Below are positions 31,268 through 43,412 of a stretch of DNA of 64,000 bases, piece by piece. The notes under the pieces are model-generated. The model made no database searches and was not told the DNA's origin. It saw only the letters and a list, made by a program, of their open reading frames with translations. Position 1 is the stretch's first letter. Each line of letters opens with the position of its first letter. The position numbers were made by a program, and so were the translations under genes. The DNA comes from Bidens hawaiensis (Eukaryota > Streptophyta > Magnoliopsida > Asterales > Asteraceae). The stretch is taken from assembly GCA_021521415.1 (NCBI GenBank), contig JAIQDT010008993.1:1-64000 (forward strand), read 5' to 3'.

Positions 31268-31861
31268 CTAGTTTTTATCCCCCGTATTACGAGGTTGTTT
31301 TATATTATTTGTTCTAATATTTATTTATTTTTTGCATTTATATTTTTTATTGTATAAAAGTTAATATAATATACTTGATGATAAATTGTTTGACAAATAA
31401 ATGAGATGTTATATCCCGGTTTAAAAGCTATATGTTTTGATGAGACCCAAGACCCGTTTATTTCTTTTACTATAAAATTGGTTTTTTATTTATAATTAAT
31501 ATTTATGAAAGTTAATAATGCACTTATAGTTTGATGGTACCAAAGACCCGTTTTATTTTTTTTACTATCAAATTGTTTTTTTTAATTTAAATAATATATA
31601 TTAAAATAAATAAGATATTAATTTTTAGTATATCCTATTTTATAGGATTTTTACATCAATAATTTGGTGAGAATAATTTTTAATTTAATGAGATGTTATA
31701 GCCCGTTTAAGGAATATCTGGGTTTGGTAAGACTCATACCCATAAATTCGGGTCAAATGCATGAGAAATCTCCATTTAAAAATCAAGCAAATCTGATGAC
31801 TTAAAAAAAGAGGAGCGACCACATCACGAACATAGAATTTTTATGTCTTTATTTATATCTA
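31268..31861 (-). mobile_element. Helitron-like element, minus strand, copy 2 in tandem
   Basis: A second copy with the same minus-strand 3' hairpin and CTAG end at 31268-31271 and the same body blocks. It directly follows copy 1, so the two are arranged head to tail. Its right end meets the 5' end of a plus-strand Helitron. Confidence 0.55.
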
Positions 31862-33069
31862 TCTATACTAATTAATAAATAAATGTTTTCCTCTACCACG
31901 TCATCTACCTACCCTATCCTCACTCTTGAAATCCCGCCTCCTATACTCCTTTCTCAATCACGAAACGGATCCTCTACCCGACCCTAATTTGAAGTTACAA
32001 CCCGAACAACCTATCTCATCATCGTGATGTTTTAGTTTCATAAACCCTAAACCATTCTTATTCTTGCCCCTTTCCTTAGCAAATCGAACTCATCTAATTG
32101 GGTTCTATTTTCTTTGAACTGTGTTAATTTGATATTCATTGCTTAAGAAAATCAATGGCAAAATTTTCGATTCATTTTCAGTAGATGGGTTATGTTCCGT
32201 GTAATCATATATTTGAATTAACCCCTTGACCTGCTCTCTAAGAATCTACAAAGTCTGCTCCTAAATCGGAGTCATTGCCAATGGCTTTACAAATTCTGCA
32301 TCCTACTCGGTATCATCTGCTTAGTTTTATAATAGTTAAATGAATTTATTAACATTTGTTCTAGGTGTGATTTCAAAGGACGGTGTTATGAATAATCATG
32401 TTCCAATAACAATACTAGAATCAATAATGATGCATGAGTTTGCGAGCCTTCATGAATCTGCCTTTGCACTTTAGACCAAAAGTATGTCAATCTTGATATT
32501 CTTGTCACTTTTAGTTATATTTTAAGCTTTAATTTAGTTTTTATCTAAATAAGCTCATTAAGATATCTAATTATTAAAATCCTCATAGGGTATGGTGAAG
32601 GAAAAAACGTTGATTTTCACATTTGATAAAACAAAGAAGGCTCGGTTCGTATCCTTCCATGATATGCAAAGAATGAGCTTCTAAATTGCTTCACATTTTC
32701 CATATGTACCCTTCAGAAAGTATTATTTTAGTTCTTACAAATTTTAGTTCTTACAATGATAATTATTTAATATCCTCTCTCTTTACCAGTAAATACATGA
32801 AGGGAAGGAGATGAAGTTGTTTTGTTTACCTGCTGCCTTTAAAATCCAAAGTGAATATGGTTGGTGTAGCTGTTAAAAAAAGTTTGAAAATTTCTCAATT
32901 GAGTAATTATTCATACTTAGACTTTCGCTATTTAGGTTCGAGATGAGATTCAACACGGGACCGGTCTTGCATCCCAGAAAAAGTTGCTCGACTCTGCTGT
33001 TGAGTTCCTAGAGTGAACGAGTTCTGCACTAGCAGGTAAATAAAATAATAATAATAATAATAATAATAG

Positions 33070-33110
<41 letters not shown>

Positions 33111-34859
33111 GCCATTTTAATTAGGCATTTTACCAAATCTATTGAAAGGTATCACCGTTACATGAATGTATAACCCAATCAAAAAACACCACGTGGACAT
33201 AAAATTCTTCATTGGCGCAAATTTGGGCTTAAACATTGCCATTGGTTTAAAATTGGTGAGTTTTTTCCTTGTGGGGTGGGGATTGATTTAATAAATTTGT
33301 AACACTTGTACTAATCATGATCAATTAGGGAAAGGAAATATAGTGCAGATATAAAGAGTAAAGCAACAGTTTTATGGAAACATTTTTCAGTTCTCACAAG
33401 TGGTGGAACTGAAGAGGATATATCCAACTCTATTAATTTTGTGTAAAAAGATTGACAAGGCTATTTGCACAGTTTTATGGAAGCATTATAATAGCAAGCA
33501 CAACCAAATGATGAAAGAAGCCCATTTGCAGATTATTATGGAATAGACAAAATTAATACAAGAGATTAAACAGCATGGTGGAAAAGGTCCTTTGCAGATT
33601 GGTTTATAAGAGAAGCTAGCCAAATGAAATTATCATGACTTGAATTGGAGGCTTTATAAAATAGTACATAGCTCAGAAAGAAACACAAAATTTTGATGGA
33701 CCAAGCCCATTCGAAGTGCTGCAATTTCCGCATAGGAAGATTTAAGGTGTAATGCAATCACTGGTCCAAGATAAATGTAGCTCCTGCTTGATAAAATGGG
33801 TCTGGAAGAAGCATAAAGGCCGATGACTCAAGCACACCATCTGTTTCTGCCCAAAGAGCCAGGGGGAGTTCGTGTATTGCTCAGTCATACTGATGCATAC
33901 AAGGTGTATCGTTACCGTGCCCTTAGATCATTACAATTTTATGTGTAGGAGGAATAATATGGATTAATGTTAAATAATAACGGAGTTAATCCATATATGA
34001 TTAGGGACTGGTTCAATTCAGCACCTTGCTGATTGTATGTTGAAAAACCAAGGAATAGGTAACTTATTTGCTTGAAAAGCTCATCCAATGCTGTATATAA
34101 TGTTTTTAGATATTTGTATTTGTAGCAGTACATTTGTAAATTGTAAATGTAACTTATTATCATATAATTTATAGTAAAAATATTGCTATAAATTTATCTT
34201 CATTTCATAATTTTCTTTGAACGGAATCCGAGTATCAAGCAGGTTTCAAAAATACTATTATAAAGTATTTTATTTTTTGGTGAGATGTCTACTGCTATAG
34301 AGTAGCAAATGCTATGTTTAGACATTTATATTTGATTAAAAATTAGTTTTGTATTTTGTTCTTTTTTCTTTTAATTTATTACTTTCTATTTTTAATAAAT
34401 ATTTCCTGGTTTAAAAATTTTAATACCAACATAAATATATTACTTTTTTATATAAATATATTGTATTAGCTATTAATATTAAGCTTGTATAAGTAACAAA
34501 TTACACGTTAATTTAGATAAAATATTTAATTACAAATTTTAAAAAAGGTAATTTTCACTTTATTTTTTTTTCAATAAAGATTAATAAAAGCTAAGATTAA
34601 TCGCTTTAGATGTTTTGTTTGTTTTTAAGACAACATGTTTTAACACATTGTCAGTTATGAAGGATAAAGTTACAGCTAAAATTATAAATATCGTAATTTA
34701 GAGATTTATGAATTTTCAACATTTTTATATTGTGTAATTTATTCTACCATATATTATATCTTTATATATGTAGAACATACTTTTTATATTTCATATTGTG
34801 TTATTACTTAAATAAATTTATTTATTTTAACCCGTGTTCTACACGGGTATCTAACCTAG
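31862..34859 (+). mobile_element. Candidate plus-strand Helitron, about 3 kb
   Basis: The 5' end TCTATACTAATTAAT at 31862 follows an A. The 3' end is the hairpin CCCGTGTTCTACACGGG, then TATCTAAC, then CTAG at 34856-34859, followed by T. This fits Helitron insertion between A and T. No Rep/helicase was found, so it would be non-autonomous. The interior may contain captured gene fragments (for example around 32590-32650 and 32930-33035), but I could not identify a parent gene. The 5' and 3' ends were matched by type and not by homology to a known family. Confidence 0.5.
33044..33110 (+). repeat. (AAT)n microsatellite
   Basis: An interrupted trinucleotide run of AATAATAAT with single changes, inside the candidate Helitron. 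Confidence 0.9.
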
Positions 34860-35223
34860 TATATTATAGATTATAGATATCATATACATAACCTATAAAT
34901 ATCAATATATGCATATAGCTATTAATGTAACTAAATTAGAAAACAATACAATTAAAATAAATAAATGAAACGAATCTAAAAGTTCAGCTTGAGAAATACG
35001 GAGTAACTAATTTGCATTTTAGTTAAAACTTAATTACAACCATAGTGTATGAAAGTGTTTTAATATATAAACAAATAATATATGGAATCAAATTTGTCAG
35101 ACAAATATATATTATTGATTTTGTAATGTTTACCGTAAACAAAGAATCAAAAATCATAAACTAATCAATATAATCAAGTTCTCAACCAGTCATTAAATCC
35201 TTCATATTGATTTATTAAGCCAT
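34860..35223. other. AT-rich spacer before element B
   Basis: No gene recognised. It ends with GCCAT (35219-35223), the left target duplicate of element B. Confidence 0.6.
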
Positions 35224-36224
35224 TGAAGAGGTAGGTCCCAGCAGAGCCCAGTTGGACCCGCAAGACTCACCTTCAAAAGAGACGTCTGCGCAGAAACCAA
35301 CTAGATACGCAGGACCCACCATGCTCAGAGACGTGACGTCCTTACGCGCAGTACGCAAGCTGTTCCCGCAGGAAATGCCTCCCAATAGTGAAGTACTCTG
35401 CCTGTTCCCGCAGCTGCGGATACAAGCCATCAGGGAAGGCCACCCGCGCAGCAAGGCTACACGCACAAGGCACTTAGCTCTCAATCATTCAGTTGTCACC
35501 TGAAGGAATGAGCAAAGCCGGGAACAATCCCGCACAAAGGCGGGAGGGGGAATACTCCCGCCCAACTAAGCCAGTCCGTACGATACGGGAAGATCTTCTG
35601 TACTGTACCTGACGAGGTATGGGCAAAAGATCTGACCAAAGATACGACAGCTTATTGACAACAGTATGGCGAGCAGCATGCTCTTGTACTGTATGTCACT
35701 ATTAGCCGCTGCCTACTCACCAACTCCTGTCATACCACGTGCATAGCCGGCAGTTGGTGGAAAAGGAATAGTACACAGCAGGCCTGGTCACTATCAGCCG
35801 CTGCCTACCCACCAACTACCAGCAGGGCACGTGCGTAGGCCACAGTTGGTAGAACAGGAACACTATTCAGCCGGCCACACCTCCTTGGAAACCTACCTTC
35901 GGCTATAAATACACCAAATGGTATGATTATCTCATCTTATCATATTATCAACATATACTATCTCGTATTACATATTATACCTGATATTTGCTCTAGCAAT
36001 CTCTTAATATACATTTATATTTAAAGAGCAATCTAGTCTGATTCTCACGCCGGAGGGTGGTCACAAGGAGGAACCCCCCCCCCCTTCTCAGTGACGAGCT
36101 CACGGTGTCTGTTTTGCAGGTTATCAGAAGAACCATCTTTGCCGGGTCTAACCCCTCGTGGGAAACATCTATCCAACCCCCAGGTTATCCGTAATCTGCC
36201 CGGGGTCCGGTTAGTGTTTCTTAA
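35224..36224 (+). repeat. 5' LTR of element B
   Basis: Starts TGAAGAGG and ends GTTTCTTAA. The expected terminal CA is changed to AA here but intact in the 3' LTR, a mutation after insertion. TATA box TATAAATA at 35904-35911. Confidence 0.92.
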
Positions 36225-36225
36225 T

Positions 36226-36243
36226 TGGCGCCATCCGTGCATT
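36226..36243 (+). other. Primer-binding site of element B
   Basis: TGGCGCCATCCGTGCATT, identical to that of A over the core. Confidence 0.75.
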
Positions 36244-36290
36244 AAAGCTAGAACTTCATTTCTTTTCAGTTTTTTCAAACTTCTGGAAAG

Positions 36291-37753
36291 ATGGTTAAAG
36301 AAACTCCGGTAACCACAACCCCAGCTACTGGGGGGAATACCGGCAACTACACAGTCTTTACAAACACTATCCCGGGTACCCAAGCCGGGGCAAGTGAAGT
36401 AAATTTTACGAACACTACCCCAGTTACCCAAGCTGGGGCAAGTGCAGTAAATAATCGCTCACTGGGATTCACCGATACCCAGTTAGAGAAACGAACAAGA
36501 CTCCCCCGCAAACACTCGATGAAGTTAAGGCATGGGCGGAGGCACGTCAGAAGAAATTCAAAGCTGAGTTGGACGAACGCTTGCGTTCCGTCCAACAGGC
36601 TGACGAATTCGAAGAATACTTGGACGATGACTCGGAGGAATCCGACACCGACGCGAACCCTCGCCATAGGGCAAAAGGGAAGCGTAAGGAAACGGACTCC
36701 CAACCGAGAAGGAGTTTTGGAGAAGCCTTCAAACCAAAAAACACAGGTGGAAATCCACGTGACTTCTCCAAAACATTCAGACCAACTGTGGCAAATGCGG
36801 GAACGTCCAAATTTGCAAGGGACATTGCGGAAGCAATCGCCCCAAAAAGTGCCAAACAGATGTCCAACATCGGCACTTATGATGGTATATCTGATCCAGA
36901 CGATCATTTGAACAGGTTCATAGCGGGGGCAACCGTCAGTAGTTGGACGGAACCTACGTGGTGTTACATGTTCCAAATGACGCTTATTGGGGCTGCTAGA
37001 GCGTGGTTCGATAGTCTACCGGTCCACTACATCTACGGTTGGGAAGACTTCCAGCAAAAGTTTAGCCAACACTTCAGCCAGCAAAGAAAGTATACCGAGG
37101 AGCAATGGACAATCCTCAAATGCATTCGAGAGGAAGATGAATCTTTGCTAGACTTCATCAGTCGCTTCAACTCAAAGAAGCTTAGTCTGGGTAATATCAG
37201 CGAAGATCTTGTTCGCGCTGCTTTCATCCAGGGCGCGAACGACCCAGAGCTCATCCGCACCTTAACGGGTAAAGATGGCATGCCATCCACATGGGATGCC
37301 ATCATGACAGCAGCAAAACGCTTTGCGGAAACAGAGAAGCAACTGGGTAGAGATCTCCCACAGAGCACAAACCTCTACACCCAGAAAACAAGAGAAGACA
37401 ACGTCCCTACCGCCCGATTAAACAAAAAGCGGAAGCTAGGCATTTGGCAGTCAAGGGTAAACTTTGACACCTCATCCGGCTTGCAACATCGGTTAGGCGG
37501 AAGAGATAACGTACAGTCAAACCAGAACTCCAGATGGACGCCGCTCACCAAAAGCGTCACCGAGATATTCGCCACTGAGGAGCTCCCATGGCCAAAGGCT
37601 CCAATAATCCGACATCGTCACAATGCTGATCGGAACAAATACTGTGACTTTCACAGGACAAAAGGCCACAACACTGAAGAATGCATAGACGTAAAGGGCA
37701 TGGTCGAAGCATTTGTCAGAGATGGGACGCTCGCGCACCTCGTGGCGCAATGA
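36291..37753 (+). pseudogene. Gag gene of element B with a one-base frameshift
   Basis: Starts MVKETPVTTT at 36291. Near 36508 a single base is missing relative to element A, which moves the reading into another frame. The correct frame is then open from before 36569 to 37753, with the gag core (GISDPDDHLNRFIAG, TLIGAARAWF, RAAFIQGANDPEL) and zinc-knuckle variant CDFHRTKGHNTEEC. Apart from this break the protein is very close to A's gag and ends at the same place. Confidence 0.85.
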
Positions 37754-38050
37754 ACGCTGAGCAGGCTGATGCGTGTAGAACCCCAGTTGGGGAAAACACG
37801 AATAAAATCGCAGCTTCAATGTTGGAGACTACATACTGCGCAAACAACGAGATCCCGAACCAGGTGCATATCGGCTCGATGGCACTCCCATCCCAACAAC
37901 AGGGAAGGGAGCTCAATTACACAGTTTGCATGTAGATCAATTCCAAATTTGTAAAGAAAAGGCCCAGAGCCACTTCTAATGGAAATGATTCTCCTTAGAA
38001 CATCGACGCTGATGATTTTACATTTATACTTTATGAACTATCAACACTGA

Positions 38051-38722
38051 TGCCGGTTTTCACCGCATACATAAGTGTGAAAGTCGTTGCATGGGGAAGG
38101 CGGCAAAACCCGCATAAACCCAAAAAACGACAAACCTTCACGCAGGTCAGTTGAAGGGTAAAGTTCAGTCATCCCACTAAATGAAAGTGCCGGTCTATCC
38201 GCATGAATCATGATAGAGGAAACTGAACACTAACCTATTAACAACCGCGCGTCGAACGGTTAATTTATTCAACACGGATATGCCGGTTTTCACCGCATAC
38301 ATAAGTGTGAAAGTCGTTGCATGGGGAAGGCGGCAAAACCCGCATAAACCCAAAAAACGACAAACCTTCACGCAGGTCAGTTGAAGGGTAAAGTTCAGTC
38401 ATCCCACTAAATGAAAGTGCCGGTCTATCCGCATGAATCATAGAGGAAACTGAACACTAACCTATTAACAACCGCGCGTCGAACGGTTAATTTATTCGAC
38501 ACTGATGCCGGTTTTCACCGCATACATAAGTGTGAAAGTCGTTGCGTGGGGAAGGCGGAAAATCCCGCATAAACCCAAAAAACGGCAAACCTTCACGCAG
38601 GTCAGTCATAGGTAAACTTTGGTCATCCAACTAAATGAAAGTGCCGGTCCTAACCGCACAAATCATGATAGGAAACCGAACCTATTGACAACCGCGCGTC
38701 GAACGGATAACTTATTCAAAAT
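38051..38722 (+). repeat. TR1 tandem repeat of element B (three units of about 225-230 bp)
   Basis: Units start at 38051, 38281 and 38506 with TGCCGGTTTTCACCGCATAC. They are homologous to TR1 of A. Confidence 0.9.
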
Positions 38723-38723
38723 A

Positions 38724-39056
38724 GAAAATTTCTAAAAGGATGAGGAAAACCTACACGCAGGTTAGATGTAGGTAAAGTTTAGCCATCCTACTAAGTGCAA
38801 GTGACGGTCCTACCCGCACAATCACGAAAGAGGAAGCAAAACTTCAACCTATTATCTACCACGTTCAAAGGTTAACTTATCCTAAACACTTAGAAAATTT
38901 CTAAAAAGATGAGGAAAACCTCCACGCAGGTCAGATGTAGGTAAAGTTTAGCCATCCTAAGTGCAAGTGACGGTCCTACCCGCACAATCACGAAAGAGGA
39001 AGCAAAACTTCAACCTATTATCTACCACGTTCAAAGGTTAACTTATTCTAAACACT
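38724..39056 (+). repeat. Second tandem pair in element B (two units of about 167 bp)
   Basis: Units start GAAAATTTCTAAAA at 38724 and 38892 and share ACGCAGGT, GTGACGGTCCTACCCGCAC and TATCTACCACGTTCAAAGG. A has only one such unit (about 20120-20280), so B expanded this part. Confidence 0.85.
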
Positions 39057-39260
39057 TGGAAAATTGCTAATTTAAACTAAAGTATGCAAGTCATATAACG
39101 TTTATAAAGCAAGGAATCCAGTGAAAATAGCGGTCTTACCCGCACAAAGATTTATATTTCATAATATTCATTACAAGAATGGCCGGGTAACTACCCGCCT
39201 ACAAGAATATAAATCTATACAAGCTAAATCTATCCTAACAGTGGGAAGGGATCTTCAGGA

Positions 39261-42173
39261 TCAAGCTTCAGGGCCACTTCCACTTGGACCAGCACCATCA
39301 GTAGAGCGTGGCAGTTCAAGGAAAGCTTTAAGGATAGCTAGCCCATCATCAGCAGCAGCAACTTCGTTTACCTTCTCCACCACCGGATGCGGGAAGGCGG
39401 CATACTGATTCACTGCTTGGTCGTATACAGCTTCAGTATCTACATCAAATAAAGGGAAGTTGGAAGGCGGAATGCCTTTCTCAACGAACCCTAGACCAAG
39501 CAGGAAGCCGGCCTTTTCCCCATCCTCATGAGAAGCGTTGAGGGCTGCGCTCATAGCATCGTCATAAGACGTCTCCGTGAAGACTCGATGCACAACCTAC
39601 AAAAAAGAAAATATACAAGTATCAGAACCCTTTCTATTTACAAAGAAAAGCGTAAAGACATGAAAAGCATACCTGAGACAACGCTTCTCGAAGAAGCCAT
39701 TCCTTGGCAACCAGAGCCTCCTGGAGGGCAGCTTGAGCTTCGTTACGGGCGCGTTCGGCTTCACTTTTATTGAGGTCGGCAAGCAACACTTCTTTAGCCG
39801 CAGCCTCTTCGACACCCTTTAGCTTCCGCTCAGTATGGTCAAGCACCCCCCTCTGGTCCAAGATCTCCTGGAGCTTTTTGGCGTCTTCCATCGCCAAGGC
39901 ATCATGAGCCTGCTGGAGAGCCTCTAATTTGGCTTTAAGCTCCTCATTCTCCACGCGTAGAGGCTCAGCAACAGCTTCAGCCTTGGTGGCCCTCTCGGTT
40001 GCGTTCCTTGCAGTTTCCTTAGCCAGCCGAAGCTGTTCGTTAACAGCTTGGGCAGCCTTGGAACGGGCCTCGAGCCGGGCCTGAACTTCAACCTCGAGGG
40101 CCTTGAAGGCCTTCTCCTTTTCCGCAGCCACTGCGGTAAGCTTTACGTTCTCCTCCCGGACAGCCCGCGCCCGAGCTACTTCCTGAAGGCGAGCTGCTTT
40201 TAACTTGTCGTTTTCACGACAAAGCAGCTCGACGCGCGACTGCATCCGGGCCAGGAGAACCCGAAGCTCATTGGTTAGCCTACCCATCTGGTAGCTAGCC
40301 ATGGCTTCCCCCAACGCACCACTGGGAGCTGCGTGACGAGCCCACTCCACGCACTCCACAGGTGTGCGAAGGGTTGTTCCTCGGCAGATGTTCCATCGTG
40401 GAACATACACTTCATTGGAATCCGACACTGCAAAAAAAACATAAAGCAGTTAGGAAAAGATGATAAAAATATGAAAAGGGCCTAAAGAACCCTACGCACC
40501 CGTAGGGTCAACAACAGGCCGATAGCCGCCAAACCCATCACCTGAACCCAAGGGAAATCCATCCAAGAGGTCAGGCAGATGGGAAGGAGGCAGAGTATGG
40601 CGATAAGCCCCATGCATACCTGAAGGATCGGCCGTCGTTGCCGATGACGGAGGAGGCATGGTAACAGCCGCCGCGGTCGCCGCTGCGGAATCTGCAGCAA
40701 AAGTAACCGCCGGCTCAGTGAAAGATGCGGTAAAAATGGCACTGACAGCCGGCTGTGATGTCATCACAGCTGGAACAGTCGGCTCAACGGAGTGAGCAAC
40801 TGAACCAGCGGAAGCAGGCGCAGGCGCAGCCGCCTGGGTCGTCGCCTCAGGAAGGCTGACCAAGCCTACCGTCATGGGCGGAGGGGTACTCCTCTGCGCT
40901 CCACCCTGGAATGCGTCAACATCCACGCCTGCACAAAGAAGATAAAGTGTTAATGATGAAAAGCTATGAAGTTAAAAATAAAGGAAGTTTGTACTTACGG
41001 GTTTTCTTGAGCCTAAAAGTGAGTCAGACCGAGGCACCGGATCGGCAGTGGAGGCCACCTTCTCCTTCCCCTTCCCGCCGGCAGCCTTCTTCTTCCGCAC
41101 CAACGGAGGACCATCTGCGGATTCCTCATCAGAACATAAGATTAGAGGAATTCCAGCAGAGGTTTCAACATTGAGGGGTCGAGGGTTGAATAGCGCCTTA
41201 CCTGGCCGCCTGGTGCTCAGGATCTCGTGGCCTAGCGGGTAGACCTCCACGAACCTATCCGCCGTTTGTTATAGGATGGGCAACTCGTTCTCATCTAGAG
41301 CACGAGTACCCATCCGAGCGGGACTGTCAGCCTCCCGCGGATACAGGAGCGACTGCAAGTCGTTCCCCTCTGAAATAAACAGGAAAGAAGTTAGAAGAAA
41401 TTCTAAATCAACAAAAAGAAACAGAGCATACCGTAAGGAACAGAGTTCGAACCGTATTCAAGGACGATTGGGATCTTTTGCGCATCCGCATCCTTCCACA
41501 CTCGGCTCATCCCGAGCATCACCATCCCGGACTCCGCAAACCGGTAAACCGGAGATTGGATTTGGGATATCTTCGAGAACCATTCCGCCTCCTGGTAGTT
41601 GGAGGCGTGAAGGCTGGGAAGTGCTTGCCCATTCTTGAATTTCATGGCAAGGGGGATGGCTCGAGCGGAGATGTAGAAGAACTCCCGCTTCCACGAGCGA
41701 AGACTGCGCTCGGTTGCGCAAATCTTCAAACCCTTAATCCGGGTTATCAGCGTATACCACCCCTGGATGCACCTCCAAGAGTAGAAGGTCATCAGGCGGT
41801 CGACATAGGGCTCAATGCCCAGAATCAGGCACGCCCACTCGAAGTGGCGAATCTTCGCGATCGCCATCGGGTGCACCTCGGTCAGGTGCACACCGTGCCT
41901 CTCCAGGACACGGTACACAAACTTTGTCAATGGGAACCTAAGATTCCCATAGACAAAGAATGCAGCATAAACCCCGATCTTGCCTCTGGGGGCATCATAC
42001 ACCGTCTGATGGGGTTCAGGAAACTCAGGCTCGAGAGACTCGAGCATGAACTTCCTGACGATGTACTGATACAGATCGACAGGCAGAGCACACTGGCACT
42101 CGCCAGCAGTACTCTTGTCATCGGCGAACACCCCAGCCTCCTGGGCTGTAGCTTCGAGATCGTGAGAAGACAT
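39261..42173 (-). pseudogene. Antisense gene of element B, five exons, broken in exon 2
   Basis: Exons on the minus strand: 42173-41432, 41369 to about 41000, 40928-40500, 40427-39673 and 39596-39261. Exon 1 has the gypsy-type transposon domain (CQCALPVDLYQYIVRKFML). Exon 2 carries a TAA at 41269-41271 where A has a Glu codon, and an internal deletion of over 100 bp that changes the frame before the next donor. The exon 3 acceptor is an intact CAG. Exon 4 is the Ala/Glu/Lys coiled coil. The last exon runs 17 codons beyond the stop used in A. Confidence 0.75.
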
Positions 42174-42298
42174 CTTGCAGATGAAAGAAGAAAACGATTT
42201 CAAGAGAATGCTCGACTGAAAAGATGAGTATTCGCCGGAAATCGTTTTGAAGATGAAGAGAAAAGTGAAAGTGTGGATTACAAAGAACCCTCTCCCCC

Positions 42299-42307
42299 TT
42301 TATATAC
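42299..42307 (-). promoter_or_regulatory. TATA box of element B antisense gene
   Basis: On the minus strand this reads TATATAAAG, about 130 bp upstream of the antisense ATG. A G-box/ABRE-like GCCACGTGTC on the minus strand lies near 42373-42382, in the same position as the degenerate one in A. Confidence 0.6.
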
Positions 42308-42671
42308 TAATCGCAATTAATGCGATGAATTTAATGCGGAAGAGAGAGAAATCGAAGGTGCAATGAAACTATGACACGTGGCAAAAAGCAAGCTGGCAAC
42401 AGCTGTTGAAAGGACGCGTACCATTAATTTCGCGGCCACGCGCCCGAAAAATCGCGCCCACGCGCCTGAAAAAGCGTCTGGAATGACCAGGTACTGTCAC
42501 GTCACCATAACTTCCTGCACGTCCTGACAGTCAGAAGAAACCGTCGCACGACGTTTCAGAGATTTGGACTGTTCTTATCCTTTCACCAACTCTTCGAATT
42601 TCAAAAATTCAAAAAGATTCAAAAGTAAGCGGGAAAATACCCCTTACCTTGGCAACCAAGTAACCATAAGA

Positions 42672-43020
42672 CGGGTGCGGGTACAGTGTTAAGGCCCTTC
42701 ACATACTTAGCACCTGCAGGGAATTGAAGCCAAGAATACCTCGGCAACCAAGTAACTATAAGACGGGTGCGGGTACAGTGTTAAGGCAAAACCCTTCACA
42801 TACCTAGCACCCGCAGGGAATTGACGCCAGGAATACATTGGCAACCAAGTAACCATAAGACGGGTGCGGGTACAGTGTTAAGGTAAAACCCTTCACATAC
42901 CTAGCACCCGCAGGGAATTGACGCCAGGAATACCTTGGAAGTAAAGTAACCGTAAGACGAGCGCGGGTACAGTGTCAAGGCAAAACCCTTCACATACCTA
43001 GCGCTCCGCAGGGAATTGAA
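42672..43020 (+). repeat. TR2 tandem repeat of element B (about four units)
   Basis: GTGCGGGTACAGTGTTAAGG units near 42676, 42767, 42864 and 42963, each followed by CCTTCACATAC and GCACCCGCAGGGAATTG. Homologous to TR2 of A but with half as many units. Confidence 0.88.
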
Positions 43021-43120
43021 ACCAAGAAGGATCTTCTGGGCAATGCTTGCGGAAACGGAAATAACATCCCCGCATAGCGGGAACGTCGAGAACTACATTG
43101 TTTGAAGCTCCAGGATGGAA

Positions 43121-43164
43121 TTGGTGGTTTTAACATAATTGATCACTATGTTCAAAACCACCAA
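43121..43164 (+). repeat. Hairpin upstream of the PPT in element B
   Basis: Arms TTGGTGGTTTTAACATA and TATGTTCAAAACCACCAA with loop ATTGATCAC pair over about 17 bp with one bulge. It is better paired than in A. Confidence 0.7.
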
Positions 43165-43398
43165 AACCTCATGGAGAATCCACACAAGTGGGACTCAACG
43201 CTCCTGACTTGCGAGGAGGTTATAGACCTACCCGCATCATACCCAAAGATCAAGCAGGAAAGTCGGGAATTTCTGCAAGTGACAAGGACTTCCGCGGGAA
43301 GAATCCCCATGGAAAACCTTAAAAAAACCCTTTTCAAAACCCTTTGCTTAAGTCCAAAAGTTCACCTCACTTTATTAAACATTCATGAGAAGAACATT

Positions 43399-43412
43399 GG
43401 ACTGGGGGGACT
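43399..43412 (+). other. Polypurine tract of element B
   Basis: GGACTGGGGGGACT directly before the 3' LTR. Confidence 0.8.

Noticed and set aside
36291..36911. A 206-codon separate protein at the start of B's gag
   Set aside because: Its second half is the gag sequence read in the wrong frame after a one-base loss.
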